Assembly (NCBI RefSeq): GCF_009789235.1
Contig: NZ_WSTB01000001.1
Location: 186,001-250,000, forward strand
Length of the DNA stretch: 64,000 bases
Source of the DNA: Flavobacterium hydrocarbonoxydans
GTDB lineage: Bacteria; Bacteroidota; Bacteroidia; Flavobacteriales; Flavobacteriaceae
Direction: 5' to 3'
A program made the translations under genes and the position numbers. Each line of letters begins with the position of its first letter. Position 1 is the first letter of the stretch. This document shows positions 8,337 to 16,637 of the stretch, piece by piece. The notes beneath the pieces are model-generated. The model did not search any database. It was not told the origin of the DNA and saw only the letters and a list, made by a program, of their open reading frames with translations.

Positions 8337-8884
8337 TATATTTCTCTTTTAATTTCGTCTAATGTTTTCTCGGTGTAAATCAATTCTTCGATGATTTGTT
8401 GTCGCAACTCATCAATATCCTCGTAATCAAAATGTTTTGCCCAGGATGTGAGCTGCTGCAAATTCCGGATTTGTTTGATGCGTTTTGTGGTTTCAAAACT
8501 GGTTCTTAAAATTGCTTTTTTATCGTATTCCGGATTTTTTACGTGCTGATAATTTACGGTGTTTTTTTCGTAATCTGCCTGAATATAATACAGTTTTTCT
8601 TCGGCATTATCGGGATAAAACTCATTCCAGTTGGCAAAACCTATTTTTGTTTTGGAAGACGTTTCGGGTTCCATTGCCACTAATCGCCATTTGCTGTTGG
8701 CTAATCTTCCCCAATGATTCGAAACGCGATACATTCCGGCTTCGGTATAATAATAGGTACTTCCTGCTTTGCTTTCAAACTGAATTTTGAGTCCTGCAAT
8801 GGCTTCCGGCAACACTTCATGAAAGATACAAAATGTATTTTTGAAGGAATTGGGATGTGGTTTGAAGTTTTTTTGCATGTGCAA
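8336..8884 (-). CDS. Conserved hypothetical protein (182 aa)
   Basis: A soluble protein of about 180 residues. The first half is beta-rich and aromatic (YYYTEAGMYRVSNHWGRLAN, KWRLVAMEP); the second half is helical and acidic (DYEDIDELRQQIIEELIYTE). The start is either the ATG at 8884 or the one two codons later. No catalytic motif is evident and no function is assigned. It is directly coupled to the 51-residue gene downstream (TAATG). Confidence 0.65.
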   Translation of the reverse strand: MHMQKNFKPHPNSFKNTFCIFHEVLPEAIAGLKIQFESKAGSTYYYTEAGMYRVSNHWGRLANSKWRLVAMEPETSSKTKIGFANWNEFYPDNAEEKLYYIQADYEKNTVNYQHVKNPEYDKKAILRTSFETTKRIKQIRNLQQLTSWAKHFDYEDIDELRQQIIEELIYTEKTLDEIKREI

Positions 8885-8912
8885 ATATACTGATAAAGGA
8901 GTTTAACCGCAA

Positions 8913-9460
8913 TCCCGATAGCTATTGGGACGCTATTTTTTTTAGCCACAGATTATCAGGATTAAAAGGATTTTAAACGCTGTGAATTCTTTGCGGTAAA
9001 ATTTATCACGCAGATTTTGCAGATTTTGCAGATAAAAACTTTGCTTATCTCTGTGGTGAAATTTTCACGCAGATTTACACAGATCAAAGCAGATTGAAAA
9101 AAGATCTTTATTTTAAAAAACTTTGTGGTAAAATATCTCTCGCAGATTTAGTGGATTTAGCAGATAAAAAACTTTGCGAATCTTTGCGCTAAAGTCTTTC
9201 ACGCAGATTTGCACAGATTAAAGCTGATTGAAAAAGGATTTTATTTTAAAAAACTTTGCGGTAAAATTTCTCTCGAAGATTTAGTGGATTTAGCAGATAA
9301 AACCTCTGTGTCCCGATAGCTATCGGGATTGCGGAAAAACTTTGCGTCTCTCTGTGGTAAAATATCTCTCGCAGATTTTAGGGATTTTTGCAGATACAAA
9401 CTTTGTGTCCCGATAGCTATCGGGATTGCGGAAAAACTTTGCGTCTCTCTGTGGTAAAAT
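8913..9460. repeat. Intergenic repeat cluster with 57-bp direct repeats and 18-bp palindromes
   Basis: This gap holds no gene. A perfect palindrome, TCCCGATAGCTATCGGGA, occurs at 9311-9328 and 9408-9425, and a one-mismatch copy at 8913-8930. The two perfect copies lie in identical 57-bp units at 9307-9363 and 9404-9460. The remaining sequence is a degenerate array of units containing CGCAGATTT, TTTGCAGAT, ACTTTGCG and GTGGTAAAAT. Confidence 0.85.
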
Positions 9461-9487
9461 TACGACTGAACTACACATAATATTGAT

Positions 9488-9495
9488 TAACTTTG
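9488..9495 (+). promoter_or_regulatory. -7 promoter element for the 83-aa gene
   Basis: TAACTTTG matches the Bacteroidota TAnnTTTG box and is 27 bp before the ATG at 9522. It lies just after the repeat cluster. No clear -33 element. Confidence 0.45.
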
Positions 9496-9521
9496 CCACA
9501 TCAATTTTAAAATAAAAAGTT

Positions 9522-9773
9522 ATGACTAAAAGTTCACAAGAAAAAATGTTGCAAAAAGGAGTTTTTACTGGAATTATGGAGAAAGATGAAAACAACAATT
9601 ATTTTTGTGGTGAATATCTTTTAGACTATAAAATGGCGCAGGCGAATCATAATGTAGGTGATTTGATTACGATTAAATCGGTTATTGAAAATCCAAGTGA
9701 TATTAGCTACGATAAATACCCTAAAAAATCTAAAAATTTCGCTAAAGCTAATCTTAAGCCGGAGCAGGAATAG
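9522..9773 (+). CDS. Conserved hypothetical protein (83 aa)
   Basis: A small soluble protein starting MTKSSQEKMLQKGVFTGIME. It contains one Cys in NYFCGEYLLDY and a basic C-terminal part (KYPKKSKNFAKANLKPEQE). No signal peptide or membrane helix. The central segment GDLITIKSVIENPSDISYD is beta-like. A -7 box lies 27 bp upstream and it is probably monocistronic. No function is assigned. Confidence 0.65.
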   Translation: MTKSSQEKMLQKGVFTGIMEKDENNNYFCGEYLLDYKMAQANHNVGDLITIKSVIENPSDISYDKYPKKSKNFAKANLKPEQE

Positions 9774-9888
9774 TTTCAGGTTTTCTTTGTTTCAGGTTTC
9801 AGGTTTTCTTTGTTTGCTTGGTCAATTCGGCTAAAGCATGATGTTAGGTTTCTTGTTGCCAAAATAGAAAAACAACTTTCTGTAAAAA

Positions 9889-10326
9889 ATGAAAATCTCT
9901 AGAATTTTATTAGAAAACGTGTTACCGAATACACTCGGAGCAATACTATTTATTGGCTATTTTATCTTCAAAGATAACTTAACAACTCAGACAGAATTAG
10001 AAGCCTGTGAAAGATTTGAGCTTAGTAATACCGTTTATTTGATATTTGTTTTAGTTATTGGAATGCTATCAAGTTTATATCAGCTAATTATTGGTAATTG
10101 GATTCTGAGGAGAAATAAAAATAGTTTTACCTTAAATACAGTCAATAGTGTCGTGTTTGCAACGTTTTTCACTCTAGTATTAATAACTATGGAGTTTGCG
10201 AATCGGAATGAAATCGAAATGAAATTTTACGGACAGATTATCATAGCAATGTTATTTTTAGCATTATTGAATTTAGTGTTGCCAAAGTTGTGTGGAAAAT
10301 TATTTGGAAACAAGTTTGCTTTTTAA
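9889..10326 (+). CDS. Four-helix membrane protein, unknown function
   Basis: A 145-residue hydrophobic protein with four likely transmembrane segments: around residues 12-27, 48-66, 84-102 and 116-134. Short loops carry charges (ILRRNKNSF, FANRNEIEMKFYG). No family is recognised. Flanking sequence is repeat-rich intergenic DNA with no obvious operon partner. Confidence 0.6.
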   Translation: MKISRILLENVLPNTLGAILFIGYFIFKDNLTTQTELEACERFELSNTVYLIFVLVIGMLSSLYQLIIGNWILRRNKNSFTLNTVNSVVFATFFTLVLITMEFANRNEIEMKFYGQIIIAMLFLALLNLVLPKLCGKLFGNKFAF

Positions 10327-10412
10327 AGTCTATTGTAATAAGCTTTGGCGGTGTAAGTAATTTATTTTCTAAGAGAATAAATATTCGTGTTCTGAAACTT
10401 CTAAGTTCTAAT

Positions 10413-10488
10413 CCTGTAAGGTTTCCAAAACCTTGTAGGTATAAAATTTTAACTTGAAACACCTACAAGGTTTTGGAAATCTTACAGG
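10413..10488. repeat. Large inverted repeat with ~28-bp arms
   Basis: The left arm at 10413-10440 (starting CCTGTAAGGTTTCCAAAACC) and the right arm at 10461-10488 are nearly perfect complements around a 20-bp loop. It is too long for a simple terminator and resembles dispersed palindromes in Bacteroidota intergenic DNA. Confidence 0.85.
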
Positions 10489-10511
10489 AGATAATACTTC
10501 TTATGAAAAAG

Positions 10512-10598
10512 GGTGTCCTAGCCCTGATAGGAGTGGAAATCCTTTTATGCCGGGGTTCGGCATAAAAGATTGAAACGGATAGCAGGAAATATCTCCTG
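10512..10598 (+). other. Structured intergenic element (possible RNA or mobile palindromic repeat)
   Basis: The segment begins GGTGTCCTAGCCCTGATAGG and contains a perfect 11-bp stem (CTTTTATGCCG, 10542-10552, with 10558-10568) around GGGTT. It is flanked by GGAAATCC and GATTGAAACGGATAGCAGG and closes with a CAGGA/TCTCCTG pairing. From memory, similar 'AGCCCTGAT...GGAAATCC...hairpin...GATAGCGGG' elements recur in flavobacterial genomes; I cannot confirm this here. Function unknown. Confidence 0.55.
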
Positions 10599-10687
10599 AA
10601 AAACTTTATTTTACTATTTCTCTTTCAAAAAAATCACTTATTTTTTGAATATTTTTGGGTTGAAAACTAAAAAGTTAAAAAAAAGTG

Positions 10688-10695
10688 TACCTTTG
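10688..10695 (+). promoter_or_regulatory. -7 promoter element for the J-domain gene
   Basis: TACCTTTG matches TAnnTTTG and lies about 70 bp before the ATG at 10766, giving a 5' leader of about 60 nt. A TTG lies further upstream but not at the usual 19-bp spacing. Confidence 0.5.
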
Positions 10696-10765
10696 CAAAA
10701 AATTTGTCGATTTGAACCCATTAATATCGATTTCAAACTAATAGACAAGTAGTTACCTTTTATTT

Positions 10766-11206
10766 ATGAAAAAAATAGTTGAATACAGAAAATTACTAAA
10801 CGTAGACAAAACTGTAGAATTGAAAGAATTGAAAACCATTTATCGTAATGCGATGAAAGAATCTCATCCTGATAAATTTCAGGGAGACGAAGCTGGTTTG
10901 AAAGCTGCAGAAGAAAACAGTACGAAAATTATTGAGGCTTACCACTTTTTGGTAAGTATTAATCCTGAGACGATTAAAGCTAATTTACCTGAATATACGG
11001 AGACGATTTCGACTTGTTCAATTACGGATTATAAGTTTGTTGAAGGTCGTTTGATTATCGATTTTTCTAACGGAAGTGTTTACGAATACATTAGTGTTCC
11101 TAAAGCTACTTATGTGAAAATGGTGAACGCTGATTCTCCTGGAAGATTCGCGAAAAGACACATTTTGAACTCTTTTACCTGGAGAAAGAAAACAAATCAG
11201 GAATAG
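10766..11206 (+). CDS. J-domain and KTSC-domain protein
   Basis: A 146-residue protein joining an N-terminal DnaJ-like domain to a C-terminal KTSC domain. The J-domain signature HPD is present in ESHPDKF near residue 34. The KTSC part has DFSNGSVYEYISVPKATYVKM and ends FAKRHILNSFTWRK. J domains stimulate Hsp70 ATPase; KTSC domains are found in nucleic-acid-related proteins. The combination is widespread in Bacteroidota, but its role is not established. A strong terminator follows at 11227-11257, so it is a single-gene unit. Confidence 0.85.
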   Translation: MKKIVEYRKLLNVDKTVELKELKTIYRNAMKESHPDKFQGDEAGLKAAEENSTKIIEAYHFLVSINPETIKANLPEYTETISTCSITDYKFVEGRLIIDFSNGSVYEYISVPKATYVKMVNADSPGRFAKRHILNSFTWRKKTNQE

Positions 11207-11226
11207 ATTTGATCTAAAATATTTTT

Positions 11227-11257
11227 AAAAAGCATTCTGTAACAGAATGCTTTTTTT
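11227..11257 (+). terminator. Rho-independent terminator after the J-domain gene
   Basis: Arms AAAAAGCATTCTG and CAGAATGCTTTTT with a short TAA loop, followed by seven T. It starts about 20 bp after the stop codon. Confidence 0.9.
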
Positions 11258-11425
11258 ATGCCTGAAATTCTCTAAATTGTTTGTTTTGACTCGTGATAGA
11301 GGTTTAAATATTAGTTTTACATGAATATACTACAGATAAACAACTAATAATAAGCAAGATAAACCAAAAAAAACTATAACAAAATTTTAGGTAACAAAAT
11401 TATCTATATTTTATATTTTTAGATA

Positions 11426-11433
11426 CTTTTGTT
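11426..11433 (+). promoter_or_regulatory. -7 promoter element for the TlpA-family gene
   Basis: TACTTTTG, a good TAnnTTTG match, lies 33 bp before the ATG at 11466, in an AT-rich stretch downstream of the previous terminator. Confidence 0.45.
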
Positions 11434-11465
11434 GCACAAATCAATTAACTAATTAATTTTTTATA

Positions 11466-12641
11466 ATGAAAAAAATATTTTTTTTACTTACCGCTTCTGT
11501 AGCGATCATTTCATGCAGTAAAGTTAAAGACGGAGAATACCTAATTACTGGAACTGCAAAAGGAATTGAGAACGGAAAAACAATAATCCTTCAAGGTCAG
11601 GACCCAAATACAATGGCTGTTATTGCACTTGATACAGTAAAAGTTGAAGACGGAAAATTTGAAATAAAAGGAAAAGTTACTGAACCAGCTTTTCATGCTT
11701 TAATTTTACAGGACAAACCACAGGAACCTGTTCGTTTTATCCTTGAAACTGGGGAAATTAATATTGCGGTTGACAAAGATAGTATCCATAAATCTAAAAT
11801 TAGTGGTACTTATAACAATGATGAGTTTGTGAAATTTAATGAAGAACTTATCAAAACTCAAAAAAGACTGGTTGACTTTCAGAAAAAAAACACCCAAACT
11901 ATGCAGGCTGCTCAACAAAAACAAGATACAGCAGTTATTAATGGTTTGATGAAGGAATTTATGGCGATTCAGACTGAAGTTCAGGCTGATTCTAAAAAGA
12001 AATATACTACTTATGCTGAAACTCACCCAAAATCATATATCACTGCTTTGATTCTTCAGGGTATGGCTGGTGATCCAAGTGCTGACCATAAAAAAGTAGA
12101 AGCTTTATACAACTCATTAGACGAGTCTGTAAAAAACTCAACTCCTGGTAAAAAAGTAAAAGAAGCAATTGGTCTGGCAAAAATGCCATCTGTAGGTGCA
12201 TCTGCAACTCCTCCGGTAGGAAGTGCTAAATGAAGAGCAGATTTTTCAGCTCCAAATCCTGAGGGAAAAGTAATTTCGCTCAAGGAAAGCTTAGGAAAAG
12301 TTACCATTGTAGATTTTTGGGCTTCCTGGTGTGGACCTTGCCGAAAAGAAAATCCGAACGTTGTAGCGCTTTATAATGAGTTACACGCAAAAGGATTAAA
12401 TATCATTGGGGTTTCGCTTGACAAAGAAGCCGGAGCCTGGAAAGAAGCTATTGCAAAAGATAAATTGAGCTGGACACATGTTTCTAACTTAAAATTCTGG
12501 GATGAACCAATTGCAAAACAATATCAGGTAGAATCTATTCCTGCGACTTTTATTCTTGATGCTTCGGGAAAAATTGTGGCTCAGGATTTAAGAGGTCCTG
12601 AATTGAGAGCAAAAATCTTAGAGCTTTTAGCCAAAAAATAG
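11466..12641 (+). pseudogene. DUF4369/TlpA-family thiol-disulfide lipoprotein gene, interrupted by one in-frame TGA
   Basis: A predicted lipoprotein (signal with lipobox IISC near residue 17) with a DUF4369 N-terminal domain and a C-terminal thioredoxin-like TlpA domain carrying the active site WCGPC. The reading frame is continuous for 391 codons except for TGA at 12231-12233, in the linker just before ADFSAPNPEGK. Both halves look fully conserved, with no frameshift. As read, the product would lack the redox domain. It could be a recent nonsense mutation, readthrough, or a base error. A terminator follows. Intact homologues are periplasmic disulfide reductases. Confidence 0.85.
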
Positions 12642-12661
12642 TTTCTTTTATAAGAAAATAA

Positions 12662-12690
12662 AAAAAATCTCCCTTGTGGAGATTTTTTTA
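12662..12690 (+). terminator. Rho-independent terminator after the TlpA-family gene
   Basis: Arms AAATCTCC and GGAGATTT with a CTTGT loop, preceded by an A run and followed by a T run. It starts about 20 bp after the TAG stop. Confidence 0.9.
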
Positions 12691-12755
12691 TTTTATTCAA
12701 TACCAAGGAATTAAAAATTAATTGAAAAATAACTTAAAATTAAGTGCGATTTTAG

Positions 12756-12786
12756 TTTGTAAACATGAAAAACGTTTATATATTTG
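12756..12786 (+). promoter_or_regulatory. tRNA-Tyr promoter (TTTG-N19-TATATTTG)
   Basis: TTTG at 12756-12759 and TATATTTG at 12779-12786 are separated by exactly 19 bp, the canonical Bacteroidota sigma-A promoter. Predicted start is near 12793, about 33 nt before the mature tRNA. Confidence 0.8.
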
Positions 12787-12825
12787 CAACCGCTTAGCAC
12801 AACAAAGCGCATCAATACAAGCTTC

Positions 12826-12906
12826 GGGGAGATACTCAAGCGGCCAACGAGGGCAGACTGTAAATCTGCTGTGTGAACTTCGCAGGTTCGAATCCTGCTC
12901 TCCCCA
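12826..12906 (+). tRNA. tRNA-Tyr (anticodon GTA)
   Basis: An 81-nt class II tRNA. The acceptor stem GGGGAGA pairs with TCTCCCC at 12899-12905, and the discriminator is A. The anticodon stem-loop GCAGACTGTAAATCTGC shows GTA, and the TpsiC loop is GGTTCGAATCC. There is a short variable arm, and CCA is not encoded. It has its own promoter and a strong terminator at 12974-13007. It probably served as insertion target for the integrase element that follows. Confidence 0.95.
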
Positions 12907-12973
12907 CTAAAAGGGTAAAAGAAGTAAAAAGGTCACTTTTTCAATCTTTTCAAAAACCCATAAAAAACGTGGT

Positions 12974-13007
12974 AAAACCTGCAAATCCAAGGATTCGCAG
13001 GTTTTTT
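12974..13007 (+). terminator. Rho-independent terminator after tRNA-Tyr
   Basis: Arms AAAACCTGCAAATCC and GGATTCGCAGGTTTT with a 2-nt loop (one mismatch), followed by T6. The stem partly echoes the tRNA 3' sequence (TTCGCAGG). Confidence 0.85.
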
Positions 13008-13049
13008 GCTTTTATACTGCTTTTCAAATTTTTTAAAACTGCTCAAAAG

Positions 13050-13098
13050 TTTTGTGGCACATTCGGTGCACAATTCTATAACGCTGCAATGTGCACCA
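13050..13098 (+). other. Candidate integrase attachment/core sequence, left side
   Basis: TTTTGTGGCAC followed by TTCGGTGCAC lies between the tRNA terminator and the integrase gene. GTGCAC recurs inverted at 13069-13074 and 13093-13098. Closely similar stretches (TTTTGTGGCAAAATCGTGGC) appear at 28543, 28824 and 54940. Assignment as a recombination site is inferred from this repetition and from position next to the integrase. Confidence 0.4.
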
Positions 13099-13197
13099 GA
13101 AAACTAAAACACACCTGTGTTTAAAGGGGTTAAGAAGGTTAACGACTTGTTTATTTGATGCTATAATTCTACATTTATTAATCTAAAACATTGAATT

Positions 13198-14505
13198 ATG
13201 TTAGAAAACAGTTTTGGGATGGTTTTCTTTTTGAAAATTCCCCGCAATGAAAGCAAAATTAGAAACGTATATCTTAGAATTACCATTGATGGTATTCGTA
13301 AAGAAGCTTCAACCAAACGCAAATGGGAAATTTCGCGCTGGGATCAGAAATCCGAAAGGGCAATTGGTACAAAAGAAGATGCAAAGTCTTTGAACTTCTT
13401 CTTGGATGCACTGACTTTAAAAATTAATGAAGTCAAAACAGAAATGATGTACAGTGGTAAAATCATAACCGCTGAAAAAATCATGGATCATGTTTTGGGC
13501 AAAGTACAGCCAAGAGTCAAAGTGCTGGAAGAATTTCAAAAGCACAATGACCAAATGACAGCGCTTTTGGGTAAAGGATATGCTAGAGGTACACTTCAAC
13601 GATTTACCATCACTAAAAATCATTTAGAAGCTTTTATTAAATTTAAGTTTAAAAAAGATGACATGGAATTTTCGGATTTAAATCTTGAATTTGTAAAAGA
13701 TTTTGAGTTTTATCTTAGAACAGTTCGCGACTGCAGCAATAACACTACGCTTAAATACATTGCTAATTTCAAAAAAATTGTCATTCGTGCCATTGACAAG
13801 GAGATAATTCCTAAGGATCCATTTAAAAACTTTAAAGGCAGAAAAACCAAAATGGTAAAGAAGCCTCTTTCAACGCAGGAGTTATATGAATTGGAAAGAC
13901 ATTATTTTACCACAGACAGGCTAAATGTTGTTCGAGATGTATTTGTATTCCAATGTTACACTGGTCTTGCTTATATCGACGCCTATCAACTAAAAAGAAG
14001 CGAGATTAAAGAGGGTATTGACGGCAACTTATGGATCATGTCTGAGAGACAAAAAACAAATTCGACCACGAATGTCCCGCTCCTACCTCAGGCGCTTAAA
14101 ATAATTGAGAAATATAAAGATCATCCGCTTTGTTTACAGCGTGGAACAGTACTACCAGTTTCTTCTAACCAGAAAATGAATGAATACCTTAAAGAAATAG
14201 CTATTCTCTGTGGTTTTCCTTTCACATTAAATACCCACATGGCTCGCCGTACATTTGGTAGTACAGTCACGTTAAACAATAATGTCCCTATCAACGTAGT
14301 TAAGGAAATGCTTGGCCACGCATCTGTAAAGCAAACCGAAGCGTACGCTATTACCGAACAGAAAACTATTGGACGAGAAATGTCATTGCTTAATAAAAAG
14401 CTAAAAAAAAATGCTGTTAAGATATCCAAAACAGACATGGCGGTACTTGGTAGATTGGAAAAAGAAATACAAGCCATAAAAAAGAAGTATAACATTTCTT
14501 CTTGA
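13198..14505 (+). CDS. Tyrosine-type site-specific recombinase (integrase)
   Basis: A 435-residue Bacteroidota integrase. It has an N-terminal Arm-binding segment, a SAM-like core-binding domain (about residues 115-215) and a C-terminal catalytic domain. Catalytic residues are visible in TNTHMARRTF as quoted in part by HMARRTF (His, Arg), LGHASV (His) and TEAYAIT (the Tyr nucleophile). The first family Arg region reads CYTGLAYIDAYQL. It begins 291 bp after tRNA-Tyr and points inward, as for integrated elements. A bidirectional terminator separates it from the convergent tra side. It probably catalysed insertion of this element. Confidence 0.88.
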   Translation: MLENSFGMVFFLKIPRNESKIRNVYLRITIDGIRKEASTKRKWEISRWDQKSERAIGTKEDAKSLNFFLDALTLKINEVKTEMMYSGKIITAEKIMDHVLGKVQPRVKVLEEFQKHNDQMTALLGKGYARGTLQRFTITKNHLEAFIKFKFKKDDMEFSDLNLEFVKDFEFYLRTVRDCSNNTTLKYIANFKKIVIRAIDKEIIPKDPFKNFKGRKTKMVKKPLSTQELYELERHYFTTDRLNVVRDVFVFQCYTGLAYIDAYQLKRSEIKEGIDGNLWIMSERQKTNSTTNVPLLPQALKIIEKYKDHPLCLQRGTVLPVSSNQKMNEYLKEIAILCGFPFTLNTHMARRTFGSTVTLNNNVPINVVKEMLGHASVKQTEAYAITEQKTIGREMSLLNKKLKKNAVKISKTDMAVLGRLEKEIQAIKKKYNISS

Positions 14506-14533
14506 TAAATAATTATAAAAAGTAATTAAACCT

Positions 14534-14571
14534 AAAAGAGGTTATCTCAAAATTTGAGATAACCTCTTTTT
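14534..14571. terminator. Bidirectional terminator between integrase and tra-side genes
   Basis: A near-perfect 37-bp palindrome, arms AAAAGAGGTTATCTCAAA and complement, with A and T runs at the two ends. It works in both directions. The stop codon of the minus-strand gene (14542-14544) lies inside the stem. Confidence 0.9.
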
Positions 14572-14865
14572 ATATAGTTTAACTTCGCTCTTATAACCCG
14601 GATGATAAGACGGACTGTACTTAATATATCCTAAATCCTGCAGCTGTTTAAAGTATTTATGATAAGTCGGCAGCGTGTTAACATGCGACAGCTGCATAAT
14701 CTTACTGCGGCTGACTTTTATCCTCCTCCTCTGGCCCTGCCTATACCCTAATCCCAGTATCGCTGTCAAAATTGACAGATGCCATACATTAAGTTTGGGA
14801 TCATCTGTATACATCGACAAATACTTCATGATATTACTTCCTTTTAATCTCTTAGTCTTTTTCAT
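14542..14865 (-). CDS. Small winged-helix DNA-binding protein, paralogue of the 15163 gene
   Basis: About 107 residues starting at the ATG at 14865 (MKKTKRLKGSNIMKYLSMYT), which overlaps the end of the upstream HTH gene by 14 bp; the longer ORF start would lie deep in that gene. The segment VSRSKIMQLSHVNTLPTYHK followed by QLQDLGYIKYSPSYHPG looks like a winged helix. The matching block in the 15163-15465 product (SSANTYHKCVQELHQYGYIK) shows that they are paralogues. Such proteins are common beside Bacteroidota conjugative elements; a role in regulating excision or transfer is inferred. Confidence 0.65.
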   Translation of the reverse strand: MKKTKRLKGSNIMKYLSMYTDDPKLNVWHLSILTAILGLGYRQGQRRRIKVSRSKIMQLSHVNTLPTYHKYFKQLQDLGYIKYSPSYHPGYKSEVKLYKKRLSQILR

Positions 14866-15127
14866 CACTAAAAAGTTTTTGAATATCTTCTCGATTGTAA
14901 TAATAAGAACCAAGCACCTTTCTAAAACGGATTTTCTGAGTTGTCCGCAGATTCTGAACTGAGCCTGCTGAAATATCAAGCAGTTTTCTCACAGACTTGC
15001 TTTTAATCCACTCTGGTTCCAAAGTTTCTTTCCGTCCAGAATCCTTATCTTTAAATAAAGCCTGTATTTTATCTACTAGAAGAAGACCAAACTGTCTCAG
15101 ATCTTCCTTGGTTACAATTTCATTCAT
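14852..15127 (-). CDS. Helix-turn-helix protein (excisionase-like)
   Basis: A 91-residue protein. The C-terminal half, EWIKSKSVRKLLDISAGSVQ then RKVLGSYYYNREDIQKLF, is the MerR/Xis-type HTH found in small Bacteroidota mobile-element proteins. The N-terminal half is helical. It is encoded between two winged-helix paralogues and overlaps the downstream one by 14 bp. Position near the integrase suggests a recombination directionality factor, but this is inference. Confidence 0.7.
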   Translation of the reverse strand: MNEIVTKEDLRQFGLLLVDKIQALFKDKDSGRKETLEPEWIKSKSVRKLLDISAGSVQNLRTTQKIRFRKVLGSYYYNREDIQKLFSDEKD

Positions 15128-15162
15128 AGTACAATTTCATAAAATTATTAATTGCAGAGTCT

Positions 15163-15465
15163 TTAGATGTCCGCGTCAGCTGAAAACAAAAAATATACTT
15201 CACTTCCACGATTTTTTTTAAAAGATGGTCTATACTTTATATATCCATACTGATGAAGTTCCTGGACACATTTATGATACGTATTTGCTGAAGAAACTTT
15301 AGCAATAACAATAATCTCCGAGCTAAAGACAAAAATTGGATTAATAAAGCCCTTAACGGATCTAAATTGTAATAGAGCTGCATAAATGGCAATATGCATT
15401 GGACTAATCCGGTAATCATTCTCTATTGCTTTGAAAAAATCCGATAAAGGCTTTAATTTTTCCAT
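15163..15465 (-). CDS. Small winged-helix DNA-binding protein
   Basis: A 100-residue protein with a wHTH-like core: SPMHIAIYAALLQFRSVKGF, then a recognition-helix region SSANTYHKCVQELHQYGYIK and wing KYRPSFKKNRGSEVYFL. It closely parallels the 14542-14865 product. The gene starts 5 bp after the upstream gene (15471-16622) on the same strand, so it is probably the operon's distal part. Confidence 0.65.
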   Translation of the reverse strand: MEKLKPLSDFFKAIENDYRISPMHIAIYAALLQFRSVKGFINPIFVFSSEIIVIAKVSSANTYHKCVQELHQYGYIKYRPSFKKNRGSEVYFLFSADADI

Positions 15466-15470
15466 AACTT

Positions 15471-16622
15471 TTAAAGTGAGGGAGTTTTTCTTTTCTTTAC
15501 TTTATTATCTTTCATCCCTGAATCACCTTCATCAGAATCTAGATTTTTTTTTTGATCTTTAGATACTGATTCTTTTTGAGATTCAGCCTTTTTCTCTTCC
15601 TTACTCTCTCGATGATTAATTCTTTGTAAATTTTCATCATAAACATTAACAGTCTTAAACTGGGGATTTGCCTCCACAAACATTTTACTTTCAACACCGC
15701 TAACTACGAAAGTCGCTGACTGAAGATTTCCTTTTTTAAGGGAATTTAAAAGGTCTTCTTTATACTGCGGAGTATTGAGCTCTTTGATTGAATGTTTTGC
15801 CAGACTTGCTTCCAAATCATACCCATAATTCTGATGGTATTGGTTCAGCTTAAAATTACCATTGTCAGATTGTTTAAAGTCGATTTTCAGCCAGCAATTA
15901 TAGCTCTCCCCTTCTTTGTTTTTAAGATCTTTATTGACAGATCTGCCTTCCATCAAATTATAAGCCTCTTTCATTGTAATGCTGGCGCTATCTTTGTTGA
16001 TGTAGAAGGTCTGTTCCAGACCAGGTTTGTTTTCTTCTTTCTGAAGATTGACATGATAGGAATTAAAAAAGTACATATCTGTCTGCTCAGACCTTTTGAA
16101 ATTTAATTCTACAGTTAAGGTATCCTTATTTGGCAGACCATTGTTCATAATGCCGGTGTGCATAATTTTAAAATCCTTATCTCCCTTCATTATGTTCTCT
16201 CGCAGTTCAGCATCGAACGTTTCTCCAAATCCAGTATATTTTAACTGGTCTTTCAGGTATTCTAAATTTTTCTCATTCATTGCGTTTTCATTTAAATTAT
16301 TTTCTAAAATTTCTCTCCTATCTTTTTCCCTTTTGGCAAATCCAGTAAGTTCTATTGCTTCATTTTCGGAAGTATCTGCCCCGCTATTCAAAACTGCTCG
16401 CAAGTCGTCGATAACTGATTCAATCGGCAGGCTCTGAAAATAATTCGCATCATTGTTCATAACCAGACAGTACTCCTTCGCATCCAAGGGATTTCTAAAA
16501 AAATCAATTGTGTCGGTATCAGTCACCTCATCGGTATTAAAGGCGGCAAATCGATGGCCGTTATAAGCCATTTCCTCAGCAAATGACAGCATCATTTCAG
16601 TGTCAGCTAAATTGATTATCAT
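15471..16622 (-). CDS. Conjugative-element associated hypothetical protein (DUF3945-like)
   Basis: A 383-residue cytoplasmic protein. The N-terminal part is mixed alpha/beta (FAEEMAYNGHRFAAFNTDEV). The middle contains several MKEAYNLMEGRSVNKDL-like and YNCWLKIDF segments typical of DUF3945-type proteins carried by Bacteroidota conjugative elements. The C-terminal 50 residues are charged and disordered, ending KVKKRKTPSL. It lies 15 bp downstream of traN on the same strand. Function in transfer is unknown; the family assignment is tentative. Confidence 0.6.
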   Translation of the reverse strand: MIINLADTEMMLSFAEEMAYNGHRFAAFNTDEVTDTDTIDFFRNPLDAKEYCLVMNNDANYFQSLPIESVIDDLRAVLNSGADTSENEAIELTGFAKREKDRREILENNLNENAMNEKNLEYLKDQLKYTGFGETFDAELRENIMKGDKDFKIMHTGIMNNGLPNKDTLTVELNFKRSEQTDMYFFNSYHVNLQKEENKPGLEQTFYINKDSASITMKEAYNLMEGRSVNKDLKNKEGESYNCWLKIDFKQSDNGNFKLNQYHQNYGYDLEASLAKHSIKELNTPQYKEDLLNSLKKGNLQSATFVVSGVESKMFVEANPQFKTVNVYDENLQRINHRESKEEKKAESQKESVSKDQKKNLDSDEGDSGMKDNKVKKRKTPSL

Positions 16623-16637
16623 AATTTATTTTAAAGC

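Noticed and set aside
12722..13124. Two ORFs across the tRNA-Tyr gene
   Set aside because: They translate tRNA, terminator and promoter sequence and have no coding character.
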